A DNA stretch of 5,082 bases from Clostridium sp. UBA4746 (GTDB taxonomy: Bacteria; Bacillota; Clostridia; Clostridiales; Clostridiaceae): assembly GCA_002403785.1 (NCBI GenBank), contig DHIM01000097.1:6113-11194 (forward strand), read 5' to 3'. The position numbers and the translations under genes are program-made. A model generated the notes under the pieces. That model made no database searches. It was not told the DNA's origin and saw nothing but the letters and a program-made list of their open reading frames with translations. Below are positions 1 to 5,082 of the stretch, in pieces. Position 1 is the first letter of the stretch. Each line of letters opens with the position of its first letter.

Positions 1-276
1 ATTTTTAATGAGGGAGATAGAGTTATAGTGGAAACCATTTATAAAAAGTGCGTGAAAGGTAATAAAAAACTTAAACAATACGCTAAAAAGAATGATTCAG
101 AAATATTTGAGCAAAGCATCTTTCCTGAAATCTTTAAAAAGGTTGCACAAGATTGCTATAGTGAGTCCGTGTCATCATTCTCTAAGTTATTCGAGGATAA
201 GGCATTCTACAAATCGGTAATGGAAGAAATTGCTAAAGAAGCATATAAGGATTTGAGGAGTGGGAAAATATCATAA
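1..276 (+). CDS. hsdR: Type I restriction enzyme R subunit, C-terminal fragment (5' end outside window)
   Basis: The frame is open from base 1 to the TAA at 274-276, giving 91 residues. A GTG at 28 could be taken as a start, but the frame continues upstream of it without a stop and no ribosome binding site precedes it, so this is the tail of a longer gene. The residues 'SIFPEIFKKVAQDCY' followed by 'KLFEDKAFYKSVMEEI' and a short basic end resemble the helical C-terminus of HsdR, the ATP-dependent translocase and nuclease subunit of type I restriction-modification complexes. In that family the C-terminal helices contact the HsdM/HsdS methyltransferase core. The nuclease and helicase motifs would lie off the left edge and cannot be checked. 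An intrinsic terminator 38 bases downstream fits the last gene of an hsd operon. The assignment rests on recall of the family's C-terminal pattern, so the family is likely but not proven. Confidence 0.72.
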   Translation: MFNEGDRVIVETIYKKCVKGNKKLKQYAKKNDSEIFEQSIFPEIFKKVAQDCYSESVSSFSKLFEDKAFYKSVMEEIAKEAYKDLRSGKIS

Positions 277-313
277 AAATATATCTGGGGGTACAGGAAA
301 GTTAAAGAATGAG

Positions 314-341
314 GAAGGTTTGAAATAGACCTTCTTTTTTT
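314..341 (+). terminator. Intrinsic terminator after the hsdR fragment
   Basis: GAAGGTTT pairs with AGACCTTC (314-321 with 327-334) through eight base pairs, one of them a G-U wobble. The loop is five bases, and a run of seven T follows at 335-341. It lies 38 bases after the hsdR stop codon and closes that transcription unit. Confidence 0.9.
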
Positions 342-784
342 ATGGTGAGTCTTATTTAGCATTAAACAAGGTTTTACAATGCGATTTGTTATTTAGAGAT
401 AATTATGGCACTCCTAGATTTAAACATAAAATACTCGGGTCTATATACTGGGGGCGTATCAAACAATTTTTGAACTCTTTGTACTTCTGAATTACCTTAT
501 AGTAGTTGAGAAAAGACAGAGCCTTCAAATATCAAAATTAGCAAGAAGGATAAAAAGCAGATTGATTGCTATAACCATAGTATTAAGCCTTGATTATAGG
601 GACATATAAATACACTTATATATGCTTTAGGGATGCTTAGAATGGCTCTTAGGAGGTTCAATATAATAGGATAATCATATAAAATGTCATTATTAAAAAA
701 AGTCTGTATTTTATGTGAAATAAATGAGGTAAAATTATAAGCAAGGAATAGGGTTCCTTTCGTTATTCAAAAATAAAATTGTAG
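342..784 (+). other. Gene-free stretch with short open frames, no supported gene
   Basis: No intact gene is visible here. Two overlapping frames are open for longer than their surroundings: 329-490 (about 53 codons, ending TGA) and 430-609 (59 codons, ending TAA). Neither has an ATG, GTG or TTG start with a ribosome binding site, and they overlap at 430-490, so at most one can be a relic. In DNA this rich in A and T, runs of this length also arise by chance. A good Shine-Dalgarno sequence (AGGAGG, 651-656) has no start codon at the right distance; the next ATG, at 684, opens only 18 codons. A six-base-pair hairpin (743-748 with 754-759) has no T-tract. I see no tRNA, CRISPR or insertion sequence end. 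Confidence 0.5.
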
Positions 785-964
785 ATATATTTTAACTTAT
801 TTACAAGTGAGGCAATTAAAGGTAAAATTATGTAGAAACTAGTAAAATATGCTTCAAGGGAAGCATAGAAAAATTGTAACTATATTGCCGAAGAAATTAA
901 AAACGCATTTTAAGATAAAGAAGCAGTTAAGATGTTGAGCATATAGAATTTTAAAAGGATTGAA
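785..964 (+). pseudogene. Decayed coding remnant with four in-frame stops
   Basis: One frame reads as plausible helical protein for about 60 codons but is broken by TAG at 833, TAG at 866, TAA at 911 and TAG at 944. Between the stops it gives stretches such as 'SEAIKGKIM', 'KLVKYASREA', 'KNCNYIAEEIKNAF' and 'DKEAVKML', rich in Glu, Lys and Ala, as expected of a soluble helical protein. The frame is kept throughout, so decay appears to be by nonsense substitutions rather than indels. No family is recognised. A competing frame has a 29-codon ATG open frame at 849-938, but its product is mostly Lys, Leu and Ile and it has no ribosome binding site, so I read it as a shadow. Confidence is limited because no homologue could be searched. 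Confidence 0.4.
848..867. repeat. Perfect 8-bp inverted repeat with tetraloop
   Basis: TATGCTTC (848-855) and GAAGCATA (860-867) are exact reverse complements separated by AAGG. No T-tract follows on the + strand. On the - strand the hairpin is followed by TTTTAC, a weak terminator-like tail with no gene to serve. It lies inside the decayed remnant and also contains the TAG at 866-868 in part. It could be chance or an old operator. Confidence 0.4.
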
Positions 965-1009
965 TGATAAGTGTACAAGCTTTTTCTAAATATAAGAATG
1001 GATAAATTT

Positions 1010-1016
1010 GGGGAGG
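1010..1016 (+). promoter_or_regulatory. Ribosome binding site for the TPR/BamE-like gene
   Basis: GGGGAGG ends seven bases before the ATG at 1024. This supports the first Met as the start over the nearby Met4 and Met7 codons. Confidence 0.85.
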
Positions 1017-1023
1017 AAGTTTA

Positions 1024-1815
1024 ATGAAAAATATGAGTAAGATGAAAAAAGGAATAATCACAATGGCAGTAGTGGTAATAGTTGCAGTGGTAGGAATAGC
1101 AGGAGTTGTTATGAATCCAAATTATAAGTATAGAAAAGTAAATTCATTAGTCGCTGATGGAAAATTTGATGAAGCTGTGGCAGTTTGCGAAAAGTTAATA
1201 ACTTCTGAAAACAAAGCTGAGGTACAAGCTAAGATAGCCAAGGTGAAAGTTTTAAAAGAATCTACATATTCCTTTAATATTGGAATGACAGAGTTTAATA
1301 GCGAAAGTTATAAAGATGCATATTATCAGTTTACTACTGTACCAAAGGAAGATACAAAAAATTATGATAATGCATCAGATAAAATTAAGCAATGTATAGA
1401 CCTAGAAAACAAACAAGCAATTGCACAAGCTGAATTATCTGTTTCTAAACTAGATTATCAAGGTGCATTGTATGATATTGAGCCAGCTTTAGATATAGAC
1501 AAAGACAATAAACAATTGCTTGATTTGAAGGGGAAATATATTAAATTAAATGAAGAATCAAAAGCAAAAGCGTCTGAAGAGTTTAAAACGCAGTTATTTA
1601 ATGAAAATGGTATATTAACACCTAAACAAGAGGAAGCAAAATCAAAGGGTGCAACAGTTGGAATGACAAAACAAGAATGCCTAGATTCAAGTTGGGGAAA
1701 CCCCGAAGATATAAATAAGACAACTACAGCTAGTGGAGTTAGTGAACAGTGGGTTTATAGTAGTAACCGTTATTTGTATTTTGAAGATGGAATTTTAACA
1801 ACAATACAAGATTAA
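1024..1815 (+). CDS. Membrane-anchored TPR-like protein with C-terminal SmpA/BamE-like domain
   Basis: This is a 263-residue protein. Residues 1-9 are basic and residues 10-30 form one hydrophobic segment without a lipobox cysteine, so it is probably anchored in the membrane by its N-terminus with the rest outside. Residues about 33-60, 80-108 and 130-165 are helix pairs of TPR type ('LVADGKFDEAVAVCEKLI', 'FNSESYKDAYYQF', 'SKLDYQGALYDIEPAL'). Residues 209-263 ('GATVGMTKQECLDSSWGNP', then 'SEQWVY', 'YLYFEDGILTTIQD') match the small SmpA/OmlA/BamE-like fold found at the C-terminus of many Bacillota proteins of unknown function. The TPR part suggests protein binding; no enzymatic residues are evident. 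The frame ends in three consecutive stops (TAA TAA TAG, 1813-1821). No clear promoter is visible upstream. Its job beside restriction and NTPase genes is unknown. Confidence 0.85.
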   Translation: MKNMSKMKKGIITMAVVVIVAVVGIAGVVMNPNYKYRKVNSLVADGKFDEAVAVCEKLITSENKAEVQAKIAKVKVLKESTYSFNIGMTEFNSESYKDAYYQFTTVPKEDTKNYDNASDKIKQCIDLENKQAIAQAELSVSKLDYQGALYDIEPALDIDKDNKQLLDLKGKYIKLNEESKAKASEEFKTQLFNENGILTPKQEEAKSKGATVGMTKQECLDSSWGNPEDINKTTTASGVSEQWVYSSNRYLYFEDGILTTIQD

Positions 1816-2023
1816 TAATAGGGTTAGTGAGGTTAAATAATATATGGAATAACTCCAATAATATTAGAAAGTGTAAAAGGCTTTAGAATAGATAATCCTA
1901 TACTACATTGATAAAAGCAAATAAAATATAAGTTTTATTTTATTTTCATAAGGTAGAGGAAATGGGTATATAATCAGTATATATATTTAGTATGTAGTCG
2001 TAGATTAGTGCGAAATAAAATTC
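1816..2023 (+). other. Intergenic spacer between the TPR gene and the cREC gene
   Basis: No gene is supported. A short frame around 1843-1905 reads 'GITPIILESVKGFRIDNPIL' but has no start. An all-A/T hairpin (AAATAAAA 1919-1926 with TTTTATTT 1933-1940, loop of six) is followed by TATTTTC. It could act as a weak terminator for the upstream gene, but its lack of G-C pairs makes this doubtful. Confidence 0.45.
1945..1974 (+). promoter_or_regulatory. Candidate sigma-A type promoter for the cREC gene
   Basis: A perfect -10 box TATAAT (1969-1974) lies 18 bases after TTCATA (1945-1950), which matches four of six positions of the -35 consensus. Transcription would start near 1981 and leave about 58 bases before the ATG at 2040. 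TATAAT-like strings are common in AT-rich DNA, so this is a candidate only. Confidence 0.45.
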
Positions 2024-2028
2024 GGGAG
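2024..2028 (+). promoter_or_regulatory. Ribosome binding site that decides the cREC start
   Basis: GGGAG ends 11 bases before the ATG at 2040 but only two bases before the in-frame TTG at 2031. The spacing makes the TTG unlikely and favours the ATG. Confidence 0.65.
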
Positions 2029-2039
2029 ATTTGAATGTT

Positions 2040-2402
2040 ATGAAAGAAAAAATAAATTTATATGTTGATGATTTACGTGATTGTCCAGAGGGGTTTGTAA
2101 TAGCAAGAACAGTAGAACAGGCGAAATATTATCTTGAAAATTTTAAAATTGAGATTCTTTCACTTGACCACGACTTAGGGATTGATGAACAAGGAAAACT
2201 AATACCTACGGGATACGATTTAGTCAAATATATTTGTGAAAAAGGGTTAAGAGCCGAGCGTATATATTTACATACTGATAATTCTGTAGGTAGAGAAAAT
2301 ATGTATCATACTCTATTGGGTGCGCAAAAAAGGGGTTTTATAGATGATGACATTAAAATTTATTACTATCCAATAACTCAAAACAAATATTCTGGAAAAT
2401 AA
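2040..2402 (+). CDS. cREC (cyclic-phosphate-processing receiver-like) domain protein
   Basis: From the ATG this is a 120-residue single-domain protein. Visible motifs are the N-terminal strand with DD-x-R (Asp10, Asp11, Arg13 in 'LYVDDLRDCPEGF'), 'SLDHDLG' (Asp43, His44, Asp45), 'GYDLVKYI' (58-65), and 'HTDNSVGREN' (His78, Asp80, Asn81, Arg85). This set matches the receiver-related family called cREC_REC in Pfam, proposed from comparative genomics to process cyclic-phosphate ends or nucleotides. To my knowledge that activity is a prediction. Unlike a response-regulator receiver, it has the Asp-His-Asp cluster rather than one phospho-acceptor Asp, and there is no output domain, so it is not a normal two-component regulator. 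An in-frame TTG nine bases upstream is the alternative start. Within the window it stands alone; the next downstream sequence is a decayed gene. Family assignment is fairly firm; the substrate is unknown. Confidence 0.82.
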   Translation: MKEKINLYVDDLRDCPEGFVIARTVEQAKYYLENFKIEILSLDHDLGIDEQGKLIPTGYDLVKYICEKGLRAERIYLHTDNSVGRENMYHTLLGAQKRGFIDDDIKIYYYPITQNKYSGK

Positions 2403-2403
2403 G

Positions 2404-2642
2404 CAATATTATAAGCTAATAGATGGGAAAACAGCTATAGTAGTAGGTAGTTGATTGAGAATGAACCCATAGATGAGGATATGTAAGGCTTTTATTTTGG
2501 GTATGAAGTAATCATAAATTAACTTAGGGATAACATGAAAAATTATCAGTTTTATGCTTAAACTGACGAGAAAATAAATACAGAATGGATATATAAAGGC
2601 ATTTGGAAGCAAAATTTTTTAATTAGTACAATATATAATGCA
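2404..2642 (+). pseudogene. Decayed gene remnant, one frameshift and three in-frame TAA
   Basis: Just after the cREC gene a frame reads 'QYYKLIDGKTAIVVGS' (2404-2451) and hits TGA at 2452. A second frame then takes over at 2451 with 'LIENEPIDEDM', 'GFYFGYEVIIN', 'LRDNMKNYQFYA' and 'TDEKINTEWIYKGIWKQ', separated by TAA codons at 2484, 2520 and 2559, and ends with TAA at 2643. Residue use (acidic, aromatic, Trp-containing) looks like real protein, and the order of pieces suggests one small gene of about 80 residues that decayed. No start codon or family is identified. An open frame on the opposite strand (2409-2612, 67 codons) is hydrophobic, lacks a ribosome binding site, and is best explained as the antisense shadow of this remnant. 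Confidence 0.5.
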
Positions 2643-2680
2643 TAATTACGAGCGTATATCTCAAAAAGAATATAAGAAAG

Positions 2681-2736
2681 ACTAGTTAACTAAAAGAACT
2701 AATCGACTTTGATGACAAGTTATTTAGTTGGTTAGT
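2681..2736 (+). promoter_or_regulatory. Long imperfect hairpin in the leader region of the KAP gene
   Basis: On RNA of the + strand, 2681-2694 can pair along all 14 bases with 2723-2736, eleven as Watson-Crick and three as G-U pairs. In the 28-base loop AACT (2697-2700) can also pair with AGTT (2718-2721). Because the G-U pairs work only on the + strand transcript, an RNA role is favoured over a DNA operator. No T-tract follows directly, so it is not a standard terminator. It ends 36 bases before the GTG start. A leader structure or processing site is possible; chance in AT-rich DNA is not excluded. Confidence 0.4.
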
Positions 2737-2757
2737 AAATTAATTCTTATTTAAATT

Positions 2758-2766
2758 GGTGGGGGG
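2758..2766 (+). promoter_or_regulatory. Ribosome binding site supporting the GTG start of the KAP gene
   Basis: The purine-rich GGTGGGGGG ends six bases before the GTG at 2773. The next in-frame ATG is codon 30, past the conserved N-terminal 'NPFQNDKFHRKDF' segment, so the GTG is preferred. Confidence 0.7.
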
Positions 2767-2772
2767 ATAAAA

Positions 2773-4170
2773 GTGAAATTACATAAAACTATAGAAATAC
2801 CAGAGGATAATCCTTTTCAGAATGATAAATTTCACAGAAAAGATTTCATTAATAATTTGATGTCAGTATTAAGTACGTATGATTCAGGTTTAGTTTTATC
2901 AATTGATTCATCTTGGGGTACAGGCAAAACAACTTTTGTTAAAATGTGGGAAACTTATCTTAATGATAATGTAGATTTTAAACCAATATACTTTAATGCA
3001 TGGGAAAATGATGATAGTTTAGACCCTTTAGTACCTTTAATCAGTTTAATGTCAGATGAATTGTCTAATGAAAACGGAATCAAAATTAAGGATAGACAGC
3101 TATATAAAATAGGTGCTAAAATAATAAGAAAAGGTATCCCTTATCTTATTAAAATGGCTTCACATGGTATTTTAGAAGTGCCTGAAATTAGCTTAGGTAG
3201 TGATACTGAGAAAGAAATAGAAGAGTATACAAGCAAAATAGGGGAAACAATATTTGATGATTATAAGGAAAAAAGCAGTTTAAAAAGACAGTTCAAGAAT
3301 GCTCTTATAGAATATCAAGAGAGTATAAATAAAAAAGTTGTAATTTTTATTGATGAGTTAGACAGATGCAGACCTTTATATGCAATAGAAACATTGGAAA
3401 GAATAAAGCATTTTTTTGATTTGGATAACTTTATTTTTATTTTATCTATGGATAAAACTCAATTGTCACATTCTGTATCTACAATATATGGAAATGGAAT
3501 GGATAGTATTGGATATTTAAGACGGTTTATAGATTTAGAATTTACACTGCCAGAACCAAATCGGAATGTTTATTTTGATTACCTAATATCACAATATGGT
3601 TTGACTTTTATTAATATTGATTATTTTTGGGGAGTATTAAAGGAGATATCTGTAAAATCAAAAATATCATTGAGAGATATAGATAAACTTTTTATTAATC
3701 TTAATATTCTGATTCCTACAATAGATATTTTTAATAAAGAGAGTAACTACAAATTTATATGTAAAATGGTAATTAGTAACATTTATGTCTATCTTATAAT
3801 ATTAAAAATAAAAAATCCAAATGATTATCAAAATATAATCGATAAGAAGTATACTGTTAAGGAAATTGAAAGGCTCGGTAAGCTTATAGCTATCGATGAT
3901 ATACAACCTAAATTGCAATCTATTGATAATGGTATTATGCGTAAAGTATTGTCGGAGTCAATTTCAAAATTTTTATTAGTTAATTTGTGGAATTTAGATG
4001 ATACTGAGTCATATTTTAAAGAAATTAATGAAAATCGTGAAACATATTTGATTGTAATTGGAGATAGTTCTAAAAGTCATGATAGAGTTAACATTGCCGA
4101 TATGTGGAATCGAGATAACCCTTGTCCTATTATAAAAAATATGATGTTTACTAATAATATGAAAATATAG
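2773..4170 (+). CDS. KAP-family P-loop NTPase
   Basis: This is a 465-residue STAND/AAA-related P-loop ATPase of the KAP family. The N-terminus ('NPFQNDKFHRKDFINNL', 13-29) leads to Walker A 'SSWGTGKTTF' (46-55, Lys52). It continues with the family's 'PIYFNAWENDDSLDPL' (71-86), Walker B 'VVIFIDELDRCRP' (189-201, Asp194 and Glu195), 'YAIETLERIKHFF' (203-215) and the 'YLRRFIDLEFTLPEP' arginine-containing motif (248-262). The first Walker A glycine is serine (Ser46). The C-terminal 200 residues are helical and unassigned. Unlike the classical KAP members with membrane helices in the ATPase domain, I see no strong transmembrane segment; 'IYVYLIILKI' (337-346) is too short. Family members include the phage-exclusion protein PifA of plasmid F, and many sit in defence islands. 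An HNH nuclease gene lies 236 bases downstream. The ATPase call is firm; the biological role is inferred. Confidence 0.93.
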   Translation: MKLHKTIEIPEDNPFQNDKFHRKDFINNLMSVLSTYDSGLVLSIDSSWGTGKTTFVKMWETYLNDNVDFKPIYFNAWENDDSLDPLVPLISLMSDELSNENGIKIKDRQLYKIGAKIIRKGIPYLIKMASHGILEVPEISLGSDTEKEIEEYTSKIGETIFDDYKEKSSLKRQFKNALIEYQESINKKVVIFIDELDRCRPLYAIETLERIKHFFDLDNFIFILSMDKTQLSHSVSTIYGNGMDSIGYLRRFIDLEFTLPEPNRNVYFDYLISQYGLTFINIDYFWGVLKEISVKSKISLRDIDKLFINLNILIPTIDIFNKESNYKFICKMVISNIYVYLIILKIKNPNDYQNIIDKKYTVKEIERLGKLIAIDDIQPKLQSIDNGIMRKVLSESISKFLLVNLWNLDDTESYFKEINENRETYLIVIGDSSKSHDRVNIADMWNRDNPCPIIKNMMFTNNMKI

Positions 4171-4381
4171 CGTAAATTGAGAACATCAATGAATGTTACA
4201 GAGAAAATCAAAAATGGTATTTCAAAGATTAGAATGGGTGAAGGCTTTAATATTGTTAAATTCTTAAAATAAATATTGATGAAGTGGAGAACAACTATTT
4301 TTCAGAAGAATAAGTAAACCAGCCTATATACTCATTGATAGGCTAGAAGAAAGAGATGATATAAAAATTTTATTCTTGTGA
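4171..4381 (+). pseudogene. Coding-like remnants between the KAP and HNH genes
   Basis: After the TAG stop of the KAP gene (4168-4170) the same frame stays open for 33 codons to TAA at 4270, including 'MNVTEKIKNGISKIRMGEGF' from an ATG at 4189 that has no ribosome binding site. A second frame is then open at 4283-4378 and reads 'SGEQLFFRRISKP', 'AYILIDRLEERDDIKILFL' before TGA at 4379. Both look like soluble protein. They may be pieces of one small broken gene, or the first may be a lost C-terminal extension of the KAP protein. Nothing identifies the family, and short open runs can arise by chance. Confidence 0.33.
4321..4344 (+). repeat. Inverted repeat upstream of the HNH gene
   Basis: AGCCTAT (4321-4327) and ATAGGCT (4338-4344) are exact reverse complements with a ten-base loop. 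A purine-rich stretch follows rather than a T-tract, so it is not a standard intrinsic terminator. It could be a weak attenuator, an operator, or a leftover of the surrounding remnant. Confidence 0.4.
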
Positions 4382-4390
4382 AGTATTATT

Positions 4391-4397
4391 GAGGGGG
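4391..4397 (+). promoter_or_regulatory. Ribosome binding site of the HNH gene
   Basis: GAGGGGG ends nine bases before the ATG at 4407, fixing that start. Confidence 0.8.
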
Positions 4398-4406
4398 ACA
4401 ATTAAG

Positions 4407-5066
4407 ATGAATGCAAAGATTCTAGAGGCCATTGCTATAATATTAGTTGAGTATGCACGAAATCATAAAACAATAACGTATATTGATTTAAGTAAGGGGA
4501 TAAATAATGCGATAAGACCAGTAAAACTAGGCGACCCTCCTGGAGAAATATCTGTAATAGCACATGAACTAGGACTTCCTTTAATATCCGTATTAGTGAT
4601 TAATTCAACTTCTCGTCTGCCAGGAGATGGTTATTACCCTCTTGCTTCTCAATTACATGGAATAAGTGAAGACCAAGCTATGAACGATTTTGAGAAAGAA
4701 ATTGATGACTGTAAGCAATGTAAAGATTGGAATAAGCTATTAGAGTATTTTAGTGGCAAATCAGAAAATTCTAAGACAATAGCTGAGATTAGTTCTAAAG
4801 TGACAGTCAATGATGATTACGAAGAAATATTACAAGAGGTTGATACTATTGAAAATGAGACTGTAGAACAAAAGAGTATTAGGATAAAGCGAAATCAGAG
4901 AATTGTATACGACCTTAAAGAGAAGTATAAAAACAAATGTCAGATTGAAGGGTGTGGTTTTACATTCAAAAAGAAAGATGGTAATTGTTATTCTGAGGCT
5001 CATCATTTAGATTACTTATCTAAGGGGGGAAAACAAGTGGCGACCCGGGGATTTCCTGTATGTGCC
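4407..5066 (+). CDS. HNH endonuclease with conserved N-terminal domain, 3' end cut by contig end
   Basis: The frame is open for 220 codons from the ATG to the adapter sequence. Residues 1-80 ('EYARNHKTITYIDLSKGI', 'LGDPPGEISVIAHELGLPL', 'ISVLVINSTSRLPGDGYY') match a domain seen in front of HNH nucleases in many bacteria; its exact role is not known to me. Residues 85-165 are a charged helical linker. Residues 162-208 begin an HNH fold: 'RNQRIVYDLKEKY', a Cys178-x4-Cys183 pair, 'GFTFKKKDGNCYSEAHHL' with the His199-His200 pair, then 'LSKGG'. In complete proteins this is followed by Asn and a Cys-Pro-x-x-His segment that completes the metal site; those are missing here. The last dozen codons (about 209-220) do not fit the family and come from bases that are GC-rich and adjacent to adapter, so they are unreliable. 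Such nucleases cut DNA, often as restriction or defence effectors. Its neighbour is the KAP NTPase. Confidence 0.85.
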
Positions 5067-5082
5067 CTGTCTCTTATACACA
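5067..5082. other. Tn5/Nextera mosaic-end adapter sequence (library artefact)
   Basis: The final 16 bases, CTGTCTCTTATACACA, equal the first 16 bases of the reverse complement of the 19-base Tn5 mosaic end used in transposase-based Illumina libraries. They sit exactly at the end of the sequence, as expected for adapter read-through left on a contig end, and should not be read as genome. Confidence 0.95.

Noticed and set aside
28..276. A free-standing 82-residue gene starting at the GTG at 28
   Set aside because: The frame is open upstream to base 1, there is no ribosome binding site before 28, and the sequence matches the tail of HsdR.
728..831. Two copies of GGTAAAATTAT (728-738 and 821-831) as a repeat element
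   Set aside because: Eleven AT-rich bases repeated once over 100 bases is expected by chance in this composition, and no further copies were seen.
849..938. 29-codon ATG open frame
   Set aside because: It has no ribosome binding site, has a biased Lys/Leu/Ile composition, and overlaps a more coherent reading in another frame.
2031..2039. TTG start for the cREC protein
   Set aside because: The ribosome binding site would be only two bases away; the ATG at 2040 has workable spacing and the conserved domain begins just after it.
2409..2612. 67-codon open frame on the - strand
   Set aside because: Its product is a run of hydrophobic residues typical of antisense reading of AT-rich coding DNA, it has no ribosome binding site, and it lies opposite a more protein-like remnant on the + strand.
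785..2642. Stop codon reassignment to explain the in-frame TAA and TAG codons
   Set aside because: The intact genes contain no internal TAA or TAG and use them as terminal stops, including three stops in a row at 1813-1821.
5067..5082. A natural transposon end
   Set aside because: The match is to the synthetic mosaic end used in libraries and stops at the sequence edge, so adapter read-through is the better explanation.

Overview
The window is AT-rich, all recognisable genes lie on the + strand, and several carry strong purine-rich ribosome binding sites and a GTG start. This points to a low-GC Bacillota, most likely Clostridium or a close relative. That is an inference from composition and protein flavour; no taxonomic marker is present. 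The gene mix (type I restriction subunit, KAP-family NTPase, HNH nuclease, receiver-like cREC protein, several decayed genes) looks like an accessory or defence island.

Layout: (1) 1-276 is the C-terminal end of a type I restriction enzyme R subunit that begins before the window, followed by a clear intrinsic terminator at 314-341. (2) 342-1009 has no intact gene. It holds fragments that look coding, the best being 785-964, one frame with four internal stops. (3) 1024-1815 encodes a membrane-anchored protein with TPR-like helices and a C-terminal SmpA/BamE-like domain. (4) 2040-2402 encodes a single-domain cREC (receiver-like, cyclic-phosphate-processing) protein, with a candidate promoter at 1945-1974. 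(5) 2404-2642 is another decayed gene, one frame broken by three TAA codons after a frame change. (6) A long RNA hairpin at 2681-2736 precedes a KAP P-loop NTPase (2773-4170, GTG start). (7) 4171-4381 holds coding-like remnants, partly in frame with the KAP gene after its TAG stop. (8) 4407-5066 is the start of an HNH endonuclease with a conserved N-terminal domain, cut by the window end.

The last 16 bases (5067-5082) match the Tn5/Nextera mosaic-end adapter exactly, so the right edge is a contig end with unremoved library adapter, and the bases just before it are suspect.

The most plausible functional unit is the KAP NTPase with the HNH nuclease downstream, resembling the ATPase-plus-nuclease logic of many anti-phage systems. 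The 236-base gap between them, filled with remnants and a hairpin, leaves co-transcription unproven. The cREC protein and the membrane TPR protein have no partner that can be demonstrated here.
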